Shown: piece after piece, positions 49,876 to 59,241 of the stretch
How the letters are laid out: each line of letters opens with the position of its first letter
Numbering within the stretch: position 1 is the stretch's first letter
Source: Bacteriovoracaceae bacterium UBA3083
Lineage (GTDB): Bacteria; Bdellovibrionota; Bacteriovoracia; Bacteriovoracales; Bacteriovoracaceae
Length of the DNA: 64,000 nucleotides
Assembly (NCBI GenBank): GCA_002366565.1
Contig: DFBJ01000003.1
Coordinates: forward strand, 124,001-188,000
Reading direction: 5' to 3'
Notes under the pieces: model-generated
What the model was told of the DNA's origin: nothing
Database searches by the model: none
The model's input: only the letters and a program-made list of their open reading frames with translations
Translations under genes and position numbers: made by a program

Positions 49876-51246
49876 ATGTTTAACCCTTTAAAAGATATTA
49901 AAGTTCACTTTATTGGTATTGGTGGAATCGGAATGAGTGGAATTGCTGAAGTTCTGCTTTCTCTTGGATACAAAGTTTCTGGATCAGATATATCTGAATC
50001 AGCAACAGTTGCAAAACTTAGAGGTCTTGGAGCAGAAGTTTTTATCGGCCATAAGGCAGAAAATATAACTGATGCAACAGTTATGGTTTACTCATCAGCT
50101 ATTGATGATACAAACCCTGAGGTTATCCTAGCAAAGGCTAAACGTTTACCAATAATGAGAAGAGCTGAAATGTTAGCAGAACTCATGAGACTTAAGAAAG
50201 GTCTAGCTATTGCTGGTACTCATGGAAAGACTACGACAACAAGTTTTCTAGCAACAATTCTTCACGAGAGTAAGTACGATCCTACTTATATTATAGGTGG
50301 CATTGTTAAAAACTTAGATGGCCATGCAAAAGTTGGGAAAGGTGAGTTTCTTGTTGCTGAGGCGGACGAGTCTGATGGTTCATTTCTTTTATTAAATCCA
50401 ATAATGTCAGTAGTTACAAATATAGATAATGATCATATGGATCACTATGGAAGTGAAGCTAACCTACTTTCTTCATTTACAGAATTTATAAATAAAGTAC
50501 CTTTCTATGGTTTAACAGCATTAAATGCAAATGATGAAAGATTAATGGCGCTAACAAAAGATGTTAAAAAGCCATGGGTAACTTTTGGTATTGAAATTGA
50601 TGCTGACTTTGAAGCTCGTAACATTAGATATGAGGGGAACTTTGCAATTTATGATCTCTTTTATGATGGAGAGATGAAAGTTGAAATAAAGATTACTATT
50701 CCTGGTAAGCATAATATTTTAAATTCATTAGGTGCAATTGCTTTAGCTTATAATATGGGTGTTCCTTTTAAAGATATTGCTAGCTCTATTATCAAATTTG
50801 ATGGAGTTGGAAGAAGGTTTCAAACGTTATTGAAAGAGGATAAGTTTGAAGTTATTGATGACTACGCACACCACCCTACAGAGATAGACGTTACATTAAA
50901 GGCAATGAAAGAAACACGCCCTGATAAAAAGATTGTCGTTGTTTTTGAACCACATAGATACAGTAGAACAAGAGACTGTTGGGATTCTTTCTTACATTGT
51001 TTCAACTCTGCTGACAGAGTTTATATTTCTCCTATTTACCCAGCAAGTGAAAGTCCAATTGCTGGAATAGAAAGTGATAGATTAATTTCAGATATTAATC
51101 AGTTACATCCGGAGCTAGTACATAAGTTAGATTCAATTGAGAATATAGATACTATTATTAAAAAGTATAGAGATGATAATGTTACTCTAGTTACTTTGGG
51201 GGCAGGATCAATTGGGCGAATTATTAGAGAGAAAACAAATAACTAA
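49876..51246 (+). CDS. murC: UDP-MurNAc:L-alanine ligase MurC
   Basis: MurC adds the first stem-peptide residue. The 456-residue protein has the N-terminal nucleotide-binding loop (VHFIGIGGIGMSGIAEVLLS), the P-loop IAGTHGKTTTTSFLA, and EADESDGSFLLL. TNIDNDHMDHYGS is intact here, in contrast to MurD. DDYAHHPTEIDVTL and FEPHRYSRTRD complete the family pattern. GGAG precedes the ATG. Its stop shares a base with the murB start (TAATG), so the genes are coupled. Confidence 0.97.
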   Translation: MFNPLKDIKVHFIGIGGIGMSGIAEVLLSLGYKVSGSDISESATVAKLRGLGAEVFIGHKAENITDATVMVYSSAIDDTNPEVILAKAKRLPIMRRAEMLAELMRLKKGLAIAGTHGKTTTTSFLATILHESKYDPTYIIGGIVKNLDGHAKVGKGEFLVAEADESDGSFLLLNPIMSVVTNIDNDHMDHYGSEANLLSSFTEFINKVPFYGLTALNANDERLMALTKDVKKPWVTFGIEIDADFEARNIRYEGNFAIYDLFYDGEMKVEIKITIPGKHNILNSLGAIALAYNMGVPFKDIASSIIKFDGVGRRFQTLLKEDKFEVIDDYAHHPTEIDVTLKAMKETRPDKKIVVVFEPHRYSRTRDCWDSFLHCFNSADRVYISPIYPASESPIAGIESDRLISDINQLHPELVHKLDSIENIDTIIKKYRDDNVTLVTLGAGSIGRIIREKTNN

Positions 51247-52142
51247 TGAATGTAGAAAATATAATTAAAGATATTGAGGGTGTAGTCTTTGAGGCAAATA
51301 AAGATTTAACAAAGTTTAGTACGATGAGACTAAAGAGTGTTGGAGATTTATTAACAGTCGGTAGTATTTCAGGTTTGAAGTTATGTTTGAAAGCGTTAGC
51401 GGAAAATTCTATTGAGTATAGAGTTTTAGGCATGGGTGCAAATCAACTACTAACTGAGACATCAAATATCCCATATATAAAATTAGCTCTACCTTTTGAT
51501 AAGTCTTACTTGTCTGAAGTGAGAGACACGTACCTTTTACCAGCTTCTGTAACATTGAGTATCTTATCATCACATGCTGTAAGAAATGGTCTTAGAGGAT
51601 GGGAAGCATTTACTGGAATTCCTGCCACGTTAGGTGGGGCTATTTTTATGAATGCAGGAACAAACTTAGGTGAAATAGGCCCATTGGTTACGAGAGTTTT
51701 CACGATTACTAAAGAAGGTGAAGAAAAGATCCATACAATGAATGAGGATTCTTTTAGTTATAGAAAACAAAACTTTCTGGAAAACGGTGAATTTATTTAT
51801 CAGGTTGAAATGAAACATTTGGGAATAGATCCAAGTGTTTCTAAACAAATTAAAGAGTATTTAGAGTTAAGAAACCGTACTCAGCCTCTTAAGGAATGGA
51901 CCTGTGGCTGTGTTTTTAAGAATAGTAAACATAAGAGAACTTGCCTGGCCGGAAAATTTATTGATATAATGGGCTTAAAGGGACTTACATACAATGGAAT
52001 GAGAATAAGTCCAAAGCATGCCAACTTTATGGAGAATACAGATTCTTCTTCACATAAAGATGTCGTCGCTCTAATAAATATAATCAAGGATGAACTTCTA
52101 CTTCAATACGGTGTCGAATTTGAAACAGAAGTAAAACTTTAG
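51246..52142 (+). CDS. murB: UDP-N-acetylenolpyruvoylglucosamine reductase MurB
   Basis: MurB is the FAD enzyme that reduces UDP-GlcNAc-enolpyruvate to UDP-MurNAc. The 298-residue protein has the FAD-binding segment VLGMGANQLL (GGGSN-like, degenerate) and GWEAFTGIPATLGGAIFMNA followed by GTNLGEI. YRKQNFLENGEF follows. The active-site block is CGCVFKNSKHKRTC, where the catalytic Ser seen in E. coli is a Cys, a variant known in other bacteria. It ends with HANFMENTDSSSHKDVV. The size fits a type II (short) MurB. It overlaps the murC stop and precedes the FtsQ-like gene. Confidence 0.92.
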   Translation: MNVENIIKDIEGVVFEANKDLTKFSTMRLKSVGDLLTVGSISGLKLCLKALAENSIEYRVLGMGANQLLTETSNIPYIKLALPFDKSYLSEVRDTYLLPASVTLSILSSHAVRNGLRGWEAFTGIPATLGGAIFMNAGTNLGEIGPLVTRVFTITKEGEEKIHTMNEDSFSYRKQNFLENGEFIYQVEMKHLGIDPSVSKQIKEYLELRNRTQPLKEWTCGCVFKNSKHKRTCLAGKFIDIMGLKGLTYNGMRISPKHANFMENTDSSSHKDVVALINIIKDELLLQYGVEFETEVKL

Positions 52143-52150
52143 GGCCATAA

Positions 52151-52930
52151 ATGATAAAAAACTCTTCAAAATTAAGATTTCTGTTAATCACACCAGTATT
52201 ACTGTTATTGGTATTCATGGTGGAGGAAGGAGTTACTTCTTTAGGTGTTGAGAAAAGACTTGAGGTTAAATATAGAACTTCATTTGGTAGATGCCCATCT
52301 AGAGCTGCAGGAACATTAACTCTTCAACTTATTAAATCTTTTGAAAAAAACAAATCTCTTAAGGATGTAAAAACTAAGATTGTTAAAGATAAGCTAGATG
52401 AGAAGCATTTTATTTCTTCATATAAAGTAAAATATGATCCTTTAAAAAAATACCTACATTTCACATATGAATGTCCTGAACCATTAATGAAAGTTCAGAT
52501 TTATAAAGAAGGTGGACTTGAGTCTTATGAAGCTGTTCTAGTTGATAATGGGAAACTATTTGATCCTACATATGAAGTATTGTTAAGAACTGAGGATAAG
52601 TTAAATTATGAACTTCCATTCCTTGCTCTTCCTGTAGGAGATATGGATGAAAAGATTCAAAAAGATATAACAACTTTAGTTTCTGGAATGCCGATTAGTT
52701 TTAGAAAAAAACTGGCAGAAGTAATTATTAATGACGATAAAGAATTGACAATAATACTATCGTTAAACAACCATCCATCAAGTGTTTTTATGGGCCCAGA
52801 TGAGTGGGCATTGAAAATGACTAAGTTAGCCAAGATAGTTAACTATATGGAATTAAAGAAGAAAATACCCGCAATTATTAATCTAACAAATTCAAAGAAA
52901 GTTGTTGTCAAGTTTAACGACAAATTCTAA
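52151..52930 (+). CDS. ftsQ: FtsQ/DivIB-like cell-division protein (divergent)
   Basis: This 259-residue bitopic protein has a short cytoplasmic N-terminus, one helix at about 9-26 (FLLITPVLLLLVFMVEE) and a periplasmic domain. The C-terminal segment SSVFMGPDEWALKMTKLAKI, then KIPAIINLTNSKKVVVKF, follows the usual FtsQ ending (a beta domain with a short helix and an -iDLr..v.vr strand). A canonical POTRA motif is not obvious, so identity rests mainly on position between murB and ftsA and on topology. FtsQ recruits FtsB/FtsL and the septal synthase. Confidence 0.75.
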   Translation: MIKNSSKLRFLLITPVLLLLVFMVEEGVTSLGVEKRLEVKYRTSFGRCPSRAAGTLTLQLIKSFEKNKSLKDVKTKIVKDKLDEKHFISSYKVKYDPLKKYLHFTYECPEPLMKVQIYKEGGLESYEAVLVDNGKLFDPTYEVLLRTEDKLNYELPFLALPVGDMDEKIQKDITTLVSGMPISFRKKLAEVIINDDKELTIILSLNNHPSSVFMGPDEWALKMTKLAKIVNYMELKKKIPAIINLTNSKKVVVKFNDKF

Positions 52931-53011
52931 AATTTTCATAACACCTTATTTTAAAAAAAGAAATAGGGCAAAATCAACGGATTGATTGAAAATCAGTGAG
53001 AAAGGAATCTC

Positions 53012-54250
53012 ATGAACGAAAAAAACATCATAGTCGGCCTAGACGTTGGCACAACAAAAGTCTGCACCATAGTTGGTGTTCAGGGTCCTAATTCAGAATT
53101 AGAAATTATTGGTATCGGTACTCACCCTAGTCATGGGCTGAAGAAAGGCTCTGTTGTAAATATAGATAAAACAGTTCGCTCTATTCATAGCTCAATTGAA
53201 GAGGCTAAGTTGATGGCCGGAGTAAATATTAGTAGTGCAACTATTGGCATTGCTGGAAGCCATATATATAGCTTCAATAGCTCAGGTGTTGTAGCAATTA
53301 AAGGTAAAGAGATAACTCCTGCTGATGTAGATAGAGTTTTAGAAGCTGCTAAAGCTGTTGTAATACCTTCTGATAGAGAAGTGTTACATGTTATTCCACA
53401 AGAGTTTAGAGTAGATAATACAAATGGGATTAAAGATCCTGTTGGAATGTGTGGAGTTAGACTAGAGGCACATGTTCATATTGTTACGGGTTCAATTCCA
53501 TTAATTCAAAATTTAGTAAAGTGTGTTGAGCAAGCAGGAGTTATTGCAAATAGAGTAACTCTACAGCCGATAGCTTCATCTGAGTCAGTACTTTCATTAG
53601 AAGAAAGAGAAATGGGTGTTATCCTAGTTGATATTGGTGGTGGAACTACTGATATTGCAATCTGGAAAGAGGGAAGTCTTATTCACTCACAGATTATTCC
53701 TGTAGGCGGAAACCATTTTACCAATGACTTAGCTATAGCTTTAAAAATACCACATGCTGAAGCTGAGAGAATTAAAATAAATCATGGTTGTGTTCTTGCC
53801 GAACAATTAAATCAATCAGCTCATATTACAGTTCAAGGACTAAGCGGAACAAAACCTAGAGAAGTGCAATTAAGTTTAATTGCAGATGTTCTTGGTGCTA
53901 GGGCCGAAGAACTATTTCAAATTATAAGAAATATAATAGCAGAGAAGAATCTTGGTAACGAGATAACTGGTGGTATTGTTCTTACAGGTGGAGGAGCACT
54001 TATTAAAGGTGTTGCAGAACTTGGAGAATATATTGTTGAACGTCCAACAAAGATTGGATACCCAGCACCTTTTGGTGGAATGACAAATATAATGCAAAAT
54101 CCAAAGTTTTCTACAGTTCTTGGCCTATTGATAGAGTCAAATAGAAATGAGCTAGTTCATGTAGATGAAAAAGATATTAATAACAATCAAATGGATTTGA
54201 TTGGGAAATTTAGTGATTCCCTAAAATCTGTTTTCAAAGAAATTTTTTAA
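53012..54250 (+). CDS. ftsA: Cell-division actin homologue FtsA
   Basis: FtsA tethers FtsZ to the membrane. The 412-residue protein opens NIIVGLDVGTTKVCTIVGV (phosphate 1). The 1C region follows, with IGIAGSHIYSFNSSGVV, then VILVDIGGGTTDIAIW (phosphate 2) and GGIVLTGGGALIKGVAEL (adenosine motif). The C-terminus (DLIGKFSDSLKSVFKEIF) is an amphipathic membrane-targeting helix ending in the usual Phe-rich tail. AAAGGAAT precedes the ATG. ftsZ starts 13 bases after the stop. Confidence 0.97.
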   Translation: MNEKNIIVGLDVGTTKVCTIVGVQGPNSELEIIGIGTHPSHGLKKGSVVNIDKTVRSIHSSIEEAKLMAGVNISSATIGIAGSHIYSFNSSGVVAIKGKEITPADVDRVLEAAKAVVIPSDREVLHVIPQEFRVDNTNGIKDPVGMCGVRLEAHVHIVTGSIPLIQNLVKCVEQAGVIANRVTLQPIASSESVLSLEEREMGVILVDIGGGTTDIAIWKEGSLIHSQIIPVGGNHFTNDLAIALKIPHAEAERIKINHGCVLAEQLNQSAHITVQGLSGTKPREVQLSLIADVLGARAEELFQIIRNIIAEKNLGNEITGGIVLTGGGALIKGVAELGEYIVERPTKIGYPAPFGGMTNIMQNPKFSTVLGLLIESNRNELVHVDEKDINNNQMDLIGKFSDSLKSVFKEIF

Positions 54251-54263
54251 TTAGGGGGCTCTC

Positions 54264-55772
54264 ATGTTTGAGATGACAGAAGAACAAGCAATTTTAACAG
54301 ATGGTGCAAAAATTAGAGTAGTTGGTGTTGGTGGCGGTGGATGTAATGCCGTTAATACAATGATTAAGGCCGGTCTTACTGGTGTTGAATACATTGTAGC
54401 TAATACTGATCAACAAGCACTTAACGCAAACTTAGCACCAACAAAAATTCAATTAGGTGCTGAGATAACTAAAGGTCTTGGGGCAGGTGCAAATCCAGAA
54501 GTTGGACGTAAGGCCGCAATGGATGAATATGAAAAACTAAGTGAAATCCTTCAAGATTCTGACATGGTATTCATTACTGCTGGTATGGGTGGTGGAACTG
54601 GAACAGGTGCTGCTCCAGTAATAGCTAAACTAGCTAAAGAGCTTGGTGCTCTTACTGTTGGTGTAGTAACAAAGCCATTCTTATTTGAAGGTAAAAAGAG
54701 ATTCCGTCAAGCAGATGCAGGGATTCAAGTTTTAGAAGAAAATGTAGATTCATTGATTACTATTCCAAATCAAAGACTTCTATATATGGCGGGTGAGAGT
54801 TTATCACTTGTAGATACATTTAAAAAAGCAGATGAAGTACTTTTGAATGCTGTTAGAGGTATCTCTGACCTAATCAATACAACTGGTCATATCAATGCTG
54901 ACTTTGCTGACGTTAAGACAGTAATGGCAAACAAAGGTCTTGCTCTTATGGGAACAGGTCTATGTTCTGGTCCAGATAGAGCGATTAAAGCAGCAACAGA
55001 AGCAATTAGTTCACCTCTACTTGAAGATATTTCAATTAATGGTGCAACAGGGATTATTATCAATATCACTGGTAACGGTTCACTTACAATGCATGAAACA
55101 AATGAAGCTGTAACACTTATTATGGAAGCTGCTGATGATGATGCTGAAATAATCTTTGGTACAGTTATTGACGATACAATGGAAGATAATATCAAGATTA
55201 CTGTTGTTGCAACAGGTCTTGGTGGTTTAGAAAAAGTAGCAGCTCTTCCACAAAATCGTTCAGTACAAATGGTAGAGAAATTAAGACCAGTACAGAGACA
55301 ACAAGAAACACCAAACTCTTGGAGACAAGAAGATTCTGTTGAAACTGTTAGAGAAGAAGTTGTAGCAAGAGAACCTCAACATACTGAGACTCAACAACAA
55401 ACTTGGTCTGAACCAGTACAAACTCAACATGTTGAAGAGAGAGAGTTTGTTAAAACTACTCCAGAAGAAACAACACAAACATGGAGAGAGGAAAAGTCTT
55501 GGAATGAAGAACCTGCTTATAGAGCAACAGAGGAAACCCAACAAGGCACTTTAGCTCAATCTATAAAAGATGCAGCAGCAAGATATGAGACAACTAAAGT
55601 TGAACAACCTCAACATACTCAAGCGAGAAGCCATCAAGAAAATGCTTCTACAAATAGAGCAAAGTCTATCGCTGAGAAATTAGGTTTTATTAACTTTGAT
55701 GAAGATGAATTAGATACTCCGGCTTTTTTAAGAAAAGATGAGAATAGTTCACAAAAGAATGCAGAATTTTAG
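54264..55772 (+). CDS. ftsZ: Cell-division tubulin homologue FtsZ with a long C-terminal linker
   Basis: FtsZ forms the division ring. The 502-residue protein has KIRVVGVGGGGCNAVNTMI, the tubulin signature GMGGGTGTGAAPVIAKLAKE, and QADAGIQVLEENVDSLITIP with NQRLLY. The T7 loop (NADFADVKTVMANKGLALMG) is also present. After residue about 330 comes an unusually long Gln/Thr/Glu/Trp-rich linker of roughly 140 residues. The conserved C-terminal peptide DELDTPAFLRK follows, binding FtsA and other partners, and a short extra tail. GGGGGCTC lies before the ATG. It is the last dcw gene, followed by a hairpin terminator. Confidence 0.97.
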   Translation: MFEMTEEQAILTDGAKIRVVGVGGGGCNAVNTMIKAGLTGVEYIVANTDQQALNANLAPTKIQLGAEITKGLGAGANPEVGRKAAMDEYEKLSEILQDSDMVFITAGMGGGTGTGAAPVIAKLAKELGALTVGVVTKPFLFEGKKRFRQADAGIQVLEENVDSLITIPNQRLLYMAGESLSLVDTFKKADEVLLNAVRGISDLINTTGHINADFADVKTVMANKGLALMGTGLCSGPDRAIKAATEAISSPLLEDISINGATGIIINITGNGSLTMHETNEAVTLIMEAADDDAEIIFGTVIDDTMEDNIKITVVATGLGGLEKVAALPQNRSVQMVEKLRPVQRQQETPNSWRQEDSVETVREEVVAREPQHTETQQQTWSEPVQTQHVEEREFVKTTPEETTQTWREEKSWNEEPAYRATEETQQGTLAQSIKDAAARYETTKVEQPQHTQARSHQENASTNRAKSIAEKLGFINFDEDELDTPAFLRKDENSSQKNAEF

Positions 55773-55800
55773 TTGAGTTGCCCCCCAACTCAATAATATT

Positions 55801-55830
55801 AAGGCGTCTATAATTCGTTATAGGCGCCTT
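55801..55830. terminator. Terminator-like hairpin with TTCG tetraloop between convergent ftsZ and the 55855 gene
   Basis: AAGGCGTCTATAA and TTATAGGCGCCTT pair over 13 positions (one G-U) closed by a TTCG tetraloop. A short T run follows on the plus strand and an A/T-rich stretch on the minus strand. The position, 29 bases after ftsZ and 24 before the minus-strand stop, fits bidirectional use. Confidence 0.8.
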
Positions 55831-55854
55831 TAAAAAATCCATTTTAAATTTATA

Positions 55855-56253
55855 TTACTTGTTCATTAAGCTTGCCGCGTGATTAGCAAGATTTTCAATA
55901 AAGTTTGGAAGGATTGAGATAGTGTCTTTCTTGAATTTTTCTGGGCATTCAATTAGTAGTTTTGAGTTACTATATTTAATATTTGTTAAAACAAAACGGT
56001 AGCCTTTTTCTTGCCAGTTTTGCCAGCTAAGAGCGTAATCTTCTCTCGTAAAGTCTCCTCCACCAAAAGGAGTAGATCCTTCTCCTGGAATTAAATCTGC
56101 CATCGTTATAGCATGATCAATTTTAACATTTGATGCAAGAAGATCGGACTCGTATTGAAGGATTTTTTTGTCATCAAAAGATCGTTTTGGAGCATTGACC
56201 TTATTTTTATTCATAATCTCATCAATAGCATTCTTTAGATTATCATTTGTCAT
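55855..56253 (-). CDS. Small soluble protein of unknown function
   Basis: I recognise no family for this 132-residue soluble protein. It has no signal peptide or membrane helix. A helical N-terminus (NLKNAIDEIMNKNKVNAPKR) precedes a Gly/Pro-rich loop (LIPGEGSTPFGGGDFTRED). An alpha/beta-looking C-terminal part (GYRFVLTNIKYSNSKLLIEC) ends in a helix. It overlaps the Cys/His-rich protein gene upstream by 11 bases, so both are probably made together. It is the last gene of the udk-rnj operon. Confidence 0.7.
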   Translation of the reverse strand: MTNDNLKNAIDEIMNKNKVNAPKRSFDDKKILQYESDLLASNVKIDHAITMADLIPGEGSTPFGGGDFTREDYALSWQNWQEKGYRFVLTNIKYSNSKLLIECPEKFKKDTISILPNFIENLANHAASLMNK

Positions 56254-56806
56254 TTGTTAAACTTCCTTTAAATTTAGCGATCTCTTTTTTTAGAGTTTCT
56301 TGATCATTTTCTTTTACATGAAGTTGAACATAGGTCTCTATATAATCGTTTTCAACTTGAATTTTATATTCATTGAGAATGTAAGATGGAATACCTTTCT
56401 CTTTCCAGAGATGTTGTTTGAATTTGTAAATATAAACACCATCTTGTGGATCGTCTGGGGTTGTTCTTTGGTTTGTTATTGGATGCCAAATATTATCTGC
56501 AAAGGTATTAAAGTGTTCAGGGCAAAGGTTTACTTTATCAATTTGTTTTAAACAATCTACACAATACTCTTCTTCACAGATGGCGCATATACCGACTGAG
56601 TTTTTATGTTCATGATTTTTGCAAACACCTATCCCTGGCTTTGTTACAGGGTTTTCTTCTTCTGCAACTTCTTTTTTTGAGTCTTGTTGTTTGTTACTTT
56701 TTAGATAATTAACAAAGATTAAACCTGCTATAACAACAAGAATAAGTATAAGAACTAAAAGTAAGATGATGATAACCATCAATGTAGTGTCTATAGTCTG
56801 ATTCAT
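56243..56806 (-). CDS. Single-pass membrane protein with a Cys/His-rich (B-box-like) zinc-binding motif
   Basis: This 187-residue protein has an N-terminal helix at about 9-33 (LMVIIILLLVLILILVVIAG) and then a cytoplasmic part. Residues about 61-98 hold a ligand array: CKNHEHKNSVGICAICEEEY, then CVDCLKQ and LCPEHF. The spacing is like B-box or similar treble-clef zinc fingers, so metal binding is likely. The C-terminal third (YIYKFKQHLWKEKGIPSYIL, then QVENDYIETYVQLHVKENDQ) looks like a small DUF2007-type (signal-transducing) domain, but this is tentative. It lies between rnj and the small unknown gene and is co-directional with both. Confidence 0.65.
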   Translation of the reverse strand: MNQTIDTTLMVIIILLLVLILILVVIAGLIFVNYLKSNKQQDSKKEVAEEENPVTKPGIGVCKNHEHKNSVGICAICEEEYCVDCLKQIDKVNLCPEHFNTFADNIWHPITNQRTTPDDPQDGVYIYKFKQHLWKEKGIPSYILNEYKIQVENDYIETYVQLHVKENDQETLKKEIAKFKGSLTNDK

Positions 56807-56824
56807 TGGTTAATTATAGCGGAA

Positions 56825-58453
56825 CTATACGAAGTGGACAACGGTTATAGGTTTGTATCCAAGTAGATTTTGTGCGTATCGTCTGATTACGATTCTAATT
56901 TCGTCTGCAGTTCTATCAAGGAGCTTAACTTTTCTTCCCGTAAGTTCACTATTTAATAAATATTCAAACTCTTCGGTGTCATTTTTAAAGAAGTTCGGAA
57001 GTCCGTTAAAAGAGTATTTGAATTGGACTTTTCTCTTCAAGAGACTATCCGTTTTAATTGAAACAAATATTGTTCCTTGTGTGGCGAGCTTTCTACGGTT
57101 AGAGATATTTTCTCTTTCTATCTCTATTCCTTTCCCGTGAATTAAGACGGGCTGCAATGGCGTAGACTTACTTACATTTAGCTCTAGTAAACTATTAATA
57201 CTAATTTGATCAAAGTTTAGAAGTTGAATTGGTTTTGCTGAAGGAAAGCTTTCTTTGATGAATTCAATATGTTTTTTTAGAAATAGTGATTCCCCATGAA
57301 TTGGAACGATATAGTCTGGTTGGTAGCTTTCATATAGTTTTAAGAGATCCTTTCTACCTGGATGACCTGATACATGAATAAGCTCATCTCTTGTGGAAAT
57401 TATATCTATACCCTTTTCTGTAATTTCATTTTCAAGTAGAGAAATCTTTTTTTCATTACCTGGAATTGCTTTTGAGCTAAGTATAAAGAGATCATTCTCT
57501 GTTGGTTTAAAGTGAGTGTCCTCACCTTTTGCAACTCTACGAAATGTACCTCTAAAGTCTGCTTGGCAACCACTAAGAAGAACAACTAGTTTATTCTTAT
57601 TTGGTAAGGATGCCTGATCGATATAGAAATCGGAGTCATCCATAAGACCTCTCTCTACAGCAGATTGAGCATAACTTATCATAGATCTACCATAGAGAAG
57701 AACTCGTCTCCCCGACTCTTTTGCTGCTTGAACTACAGACATCACTCTGTGAACATTAGAGCTAAAGCAAGTTAAATATATATTGTTATAATCTTCTTTG
57801 AAAACTCTTTGAAAGTTAGGAAGGATGTCCCCTTCTGACGGAGTATTTAAATTATTAGAAAGTATATTTGTACTGTCTGCTAAAATAATTCTCTTTTCGC
57901 AATCTTTTGAAAGTGAAATAAGCTTTTTAAAATCAAATTCTTTTTCATAAGGAGAATTCGAATCAATCTTAAAGTCTGAAACCATTAGAGTGCATTGTCT
58001 GCTTTCTTTATCTTTAATTAACAATCCAAAGGTATCTGGAATTGAGTGATTGACATGAATAGGATGAATATCAAAATCACTAAAACTAATAACAGAATCA
58101 GAATAATACTCTAAGACCTTCTTAGATACTTTTGCGTAATCTAGTTTTTTTCTTATTAATAAGGCCGCAAATTTTGGTGCATGAATAATTATTTCTGGAT
58201 ATCTATTGATAACATGAATGATTGCACCAATATGGTCTTCATGTCCATGGGTGATTACTAGGTCTGTAGGAGGGTTTTTATCTAGTTCTGATAAATCAGG
58301 AATAAGATAGTTGATATCAAAGAAGTCTTCGCTTGGAAAAAGGATTCCTGCATCAACAATGATATTTGTATTCTCACCAATGAACCTGGTCATGTTTGAG
58401 CCTATTTGCCCTACACCACCAACTGGTTGTATTTCTAATATACTTTTACTCAT
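56825..58453 (-). CDS. rnj: Ribonuclease J-family metallo-beta-lactamase nuclease
   Basis: RNase J is a 5'-3' exo- and endoribonuclease in mRNA decay and rRNA maturation. The 542-residue protein has the GGVGQIGSNM start, the zinc motif ITHGHEDHIGAIIHV, VNHSIPDTFGLLI, and a beta-CASP domain with LYGRSMI and HVSGHPGRKDL. VPIHGESLFLKKHIEFI follows, and the C-terminal domain ends in NLLGYKPI. The length is normal (about 555). Its start overlaps the udk stop by eight bases. The presence of RNase J in a Gram-negative gene context is consistent with delta-proteobacteria or Bdellovibrionota. Confidence 0.94.
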   Translation of the reverse strand: MSKSILEIQPVGGVGQIGSNMTRFIGENTNIIVDAGILFPSEDFFDINYLIPDLSELDKNPPTDLVITHGHEDHIGAIIHVINRYPEIIIHAPKFAALLIRKKLDYAKVSKKVLEYYSDSVISFSDFDIHPIHVNHSIPDTFGLLIKDKESRQCTLMVSDFKIDSNSPYEKEFDFKKLISLSKDCEKRIILADSTNILSNNLNTPSEGDILPNFQRVFKEDYNNIYLTCFSSNVHRVMSVVQAAKESGRRVLLYGRSMISYAQSAVERGLMDDSDFYIDQASLPNKNKLVVLLSGCQADFRGTFRRVAKGEDTHFKPTENDLFILSSKAIPGNEKKISLLENEITEKGIDIISTRDELIHVSGHPGRKDLLKLYESYQPDYIVPIHGESLFLKKHIEFIKESFPSAKPIQLLNFDQISINSLLELNVSKSTPLQPVLIHGKGIEIERENISNRRKLATQGTIFVSIKTDSLLKRKVQFKYSFNGLPNFFKNDTEEFEYLLNSELTGRKVKLLDRTADEIRIVIRRYAQNLLGYKPITVVHFV

Positions 58454-59132
58454 GATTTAAATTAACCTGATGGCCATCTAAATCTAGCTCACCTCTATTT
58501 AAGTTTGTCTGTTGGAGGCAATACTCACCTAGTTTGTATAATTCATTTACCTTAGCTGAAAGAATTGAAGCTGCAATTGATGTTTCTTCACCAATAATAA
58601 AGTCAGCATAGTCTTTTTGTGGCGCCAGGAATTTGTTATACATTGGTCTTACTGTTTCATAGTACTGAGATATGACAGACTCTAGTGTTCTGCCTCGCTC
58701 ATTAACATCCCTATTTATACGTCTAGCAATACGTATATCTGCGTCTACATGAAGGAAGCAACGGATATCCAGTAAATCACGGATTTCTTTATCAAATAAA
58801 GAGAAAATACCTTCAAAGACAATTACATCTGAAGGCTTAAGAGTTTTGGTTTCTTTAAGTCTAGCTGAAGTAACAAAATCGTATACAGGAACTTCAATAG
58901 GATTTCCTTTCTTTAACTCTGTAAGGTGAGTTCTTAGAAGTTCCCAGTCAAATGCAGCGGGGTGATCAAAGTTAGCATTACCGTTTGCTGTATAGTGTTC
59001 TATAGGTTGCTCGTGAAGGTAGTATGAGTCCATATGAAGAATAGAGATATCTTCTGAAACCATATTTATTAACTTATTGGCAAAAGTAGTTTTTCCAGAG
59101 CCTGAGCCACCTGAGATACCTATTAGATACAC
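58446..59132 (-). CDS. udk: Uridine kinase
   Basis: Udk phosphorylates uridine and cytidine in pyrimidine salvage. I place the start at GTG 59132, with GGAG seven bases upstream. Upstream extensions (to 59339) would add about 69 residues of non-homologous hydrophobic sequence overlapping the divergent gene. The 228-residue product has the P-loop GISGGSGSGKTTFA (residues 5-18). MDSYYLH, NFDHPAAFDWELL, VPVYDF, VIVFEGIFSLFDKEIRDLLD and the RRINRDVNERGR lid follow. It leads the rnj operon, and its stop lies inside the rnj start region. Confidence 0.93.
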   Translation of the reverse strand: MYLIGISGGSGSGKTTFANKLINMVSEDISILHMDSYYLHEQPIEHYTANGNANFDHPAAFDWELLRTHLTELKKGNPIEVPVYDFVTSARLKETKTLKPSDVIVFEGIFSLFDKEIRDLLDIRCFLHVDADIRIARRINRDVNERGRTLESVISQYYETVRPMYNKFLAPQKDYADFIIGEETSIAASILSAKVNELYKLGEYCLQQTNLNRGELDLDGHQVNLNHE

Positions 59133-59241
59133 AATAATTCTCCATTGAAGTTGTAAAAGTCGACTTAAGCTAACATAATAATAATATGCACTTATATCAA
59201 TAATGAGGATAAAAAATACTCGTTGTAAAACAGGGATTGTA

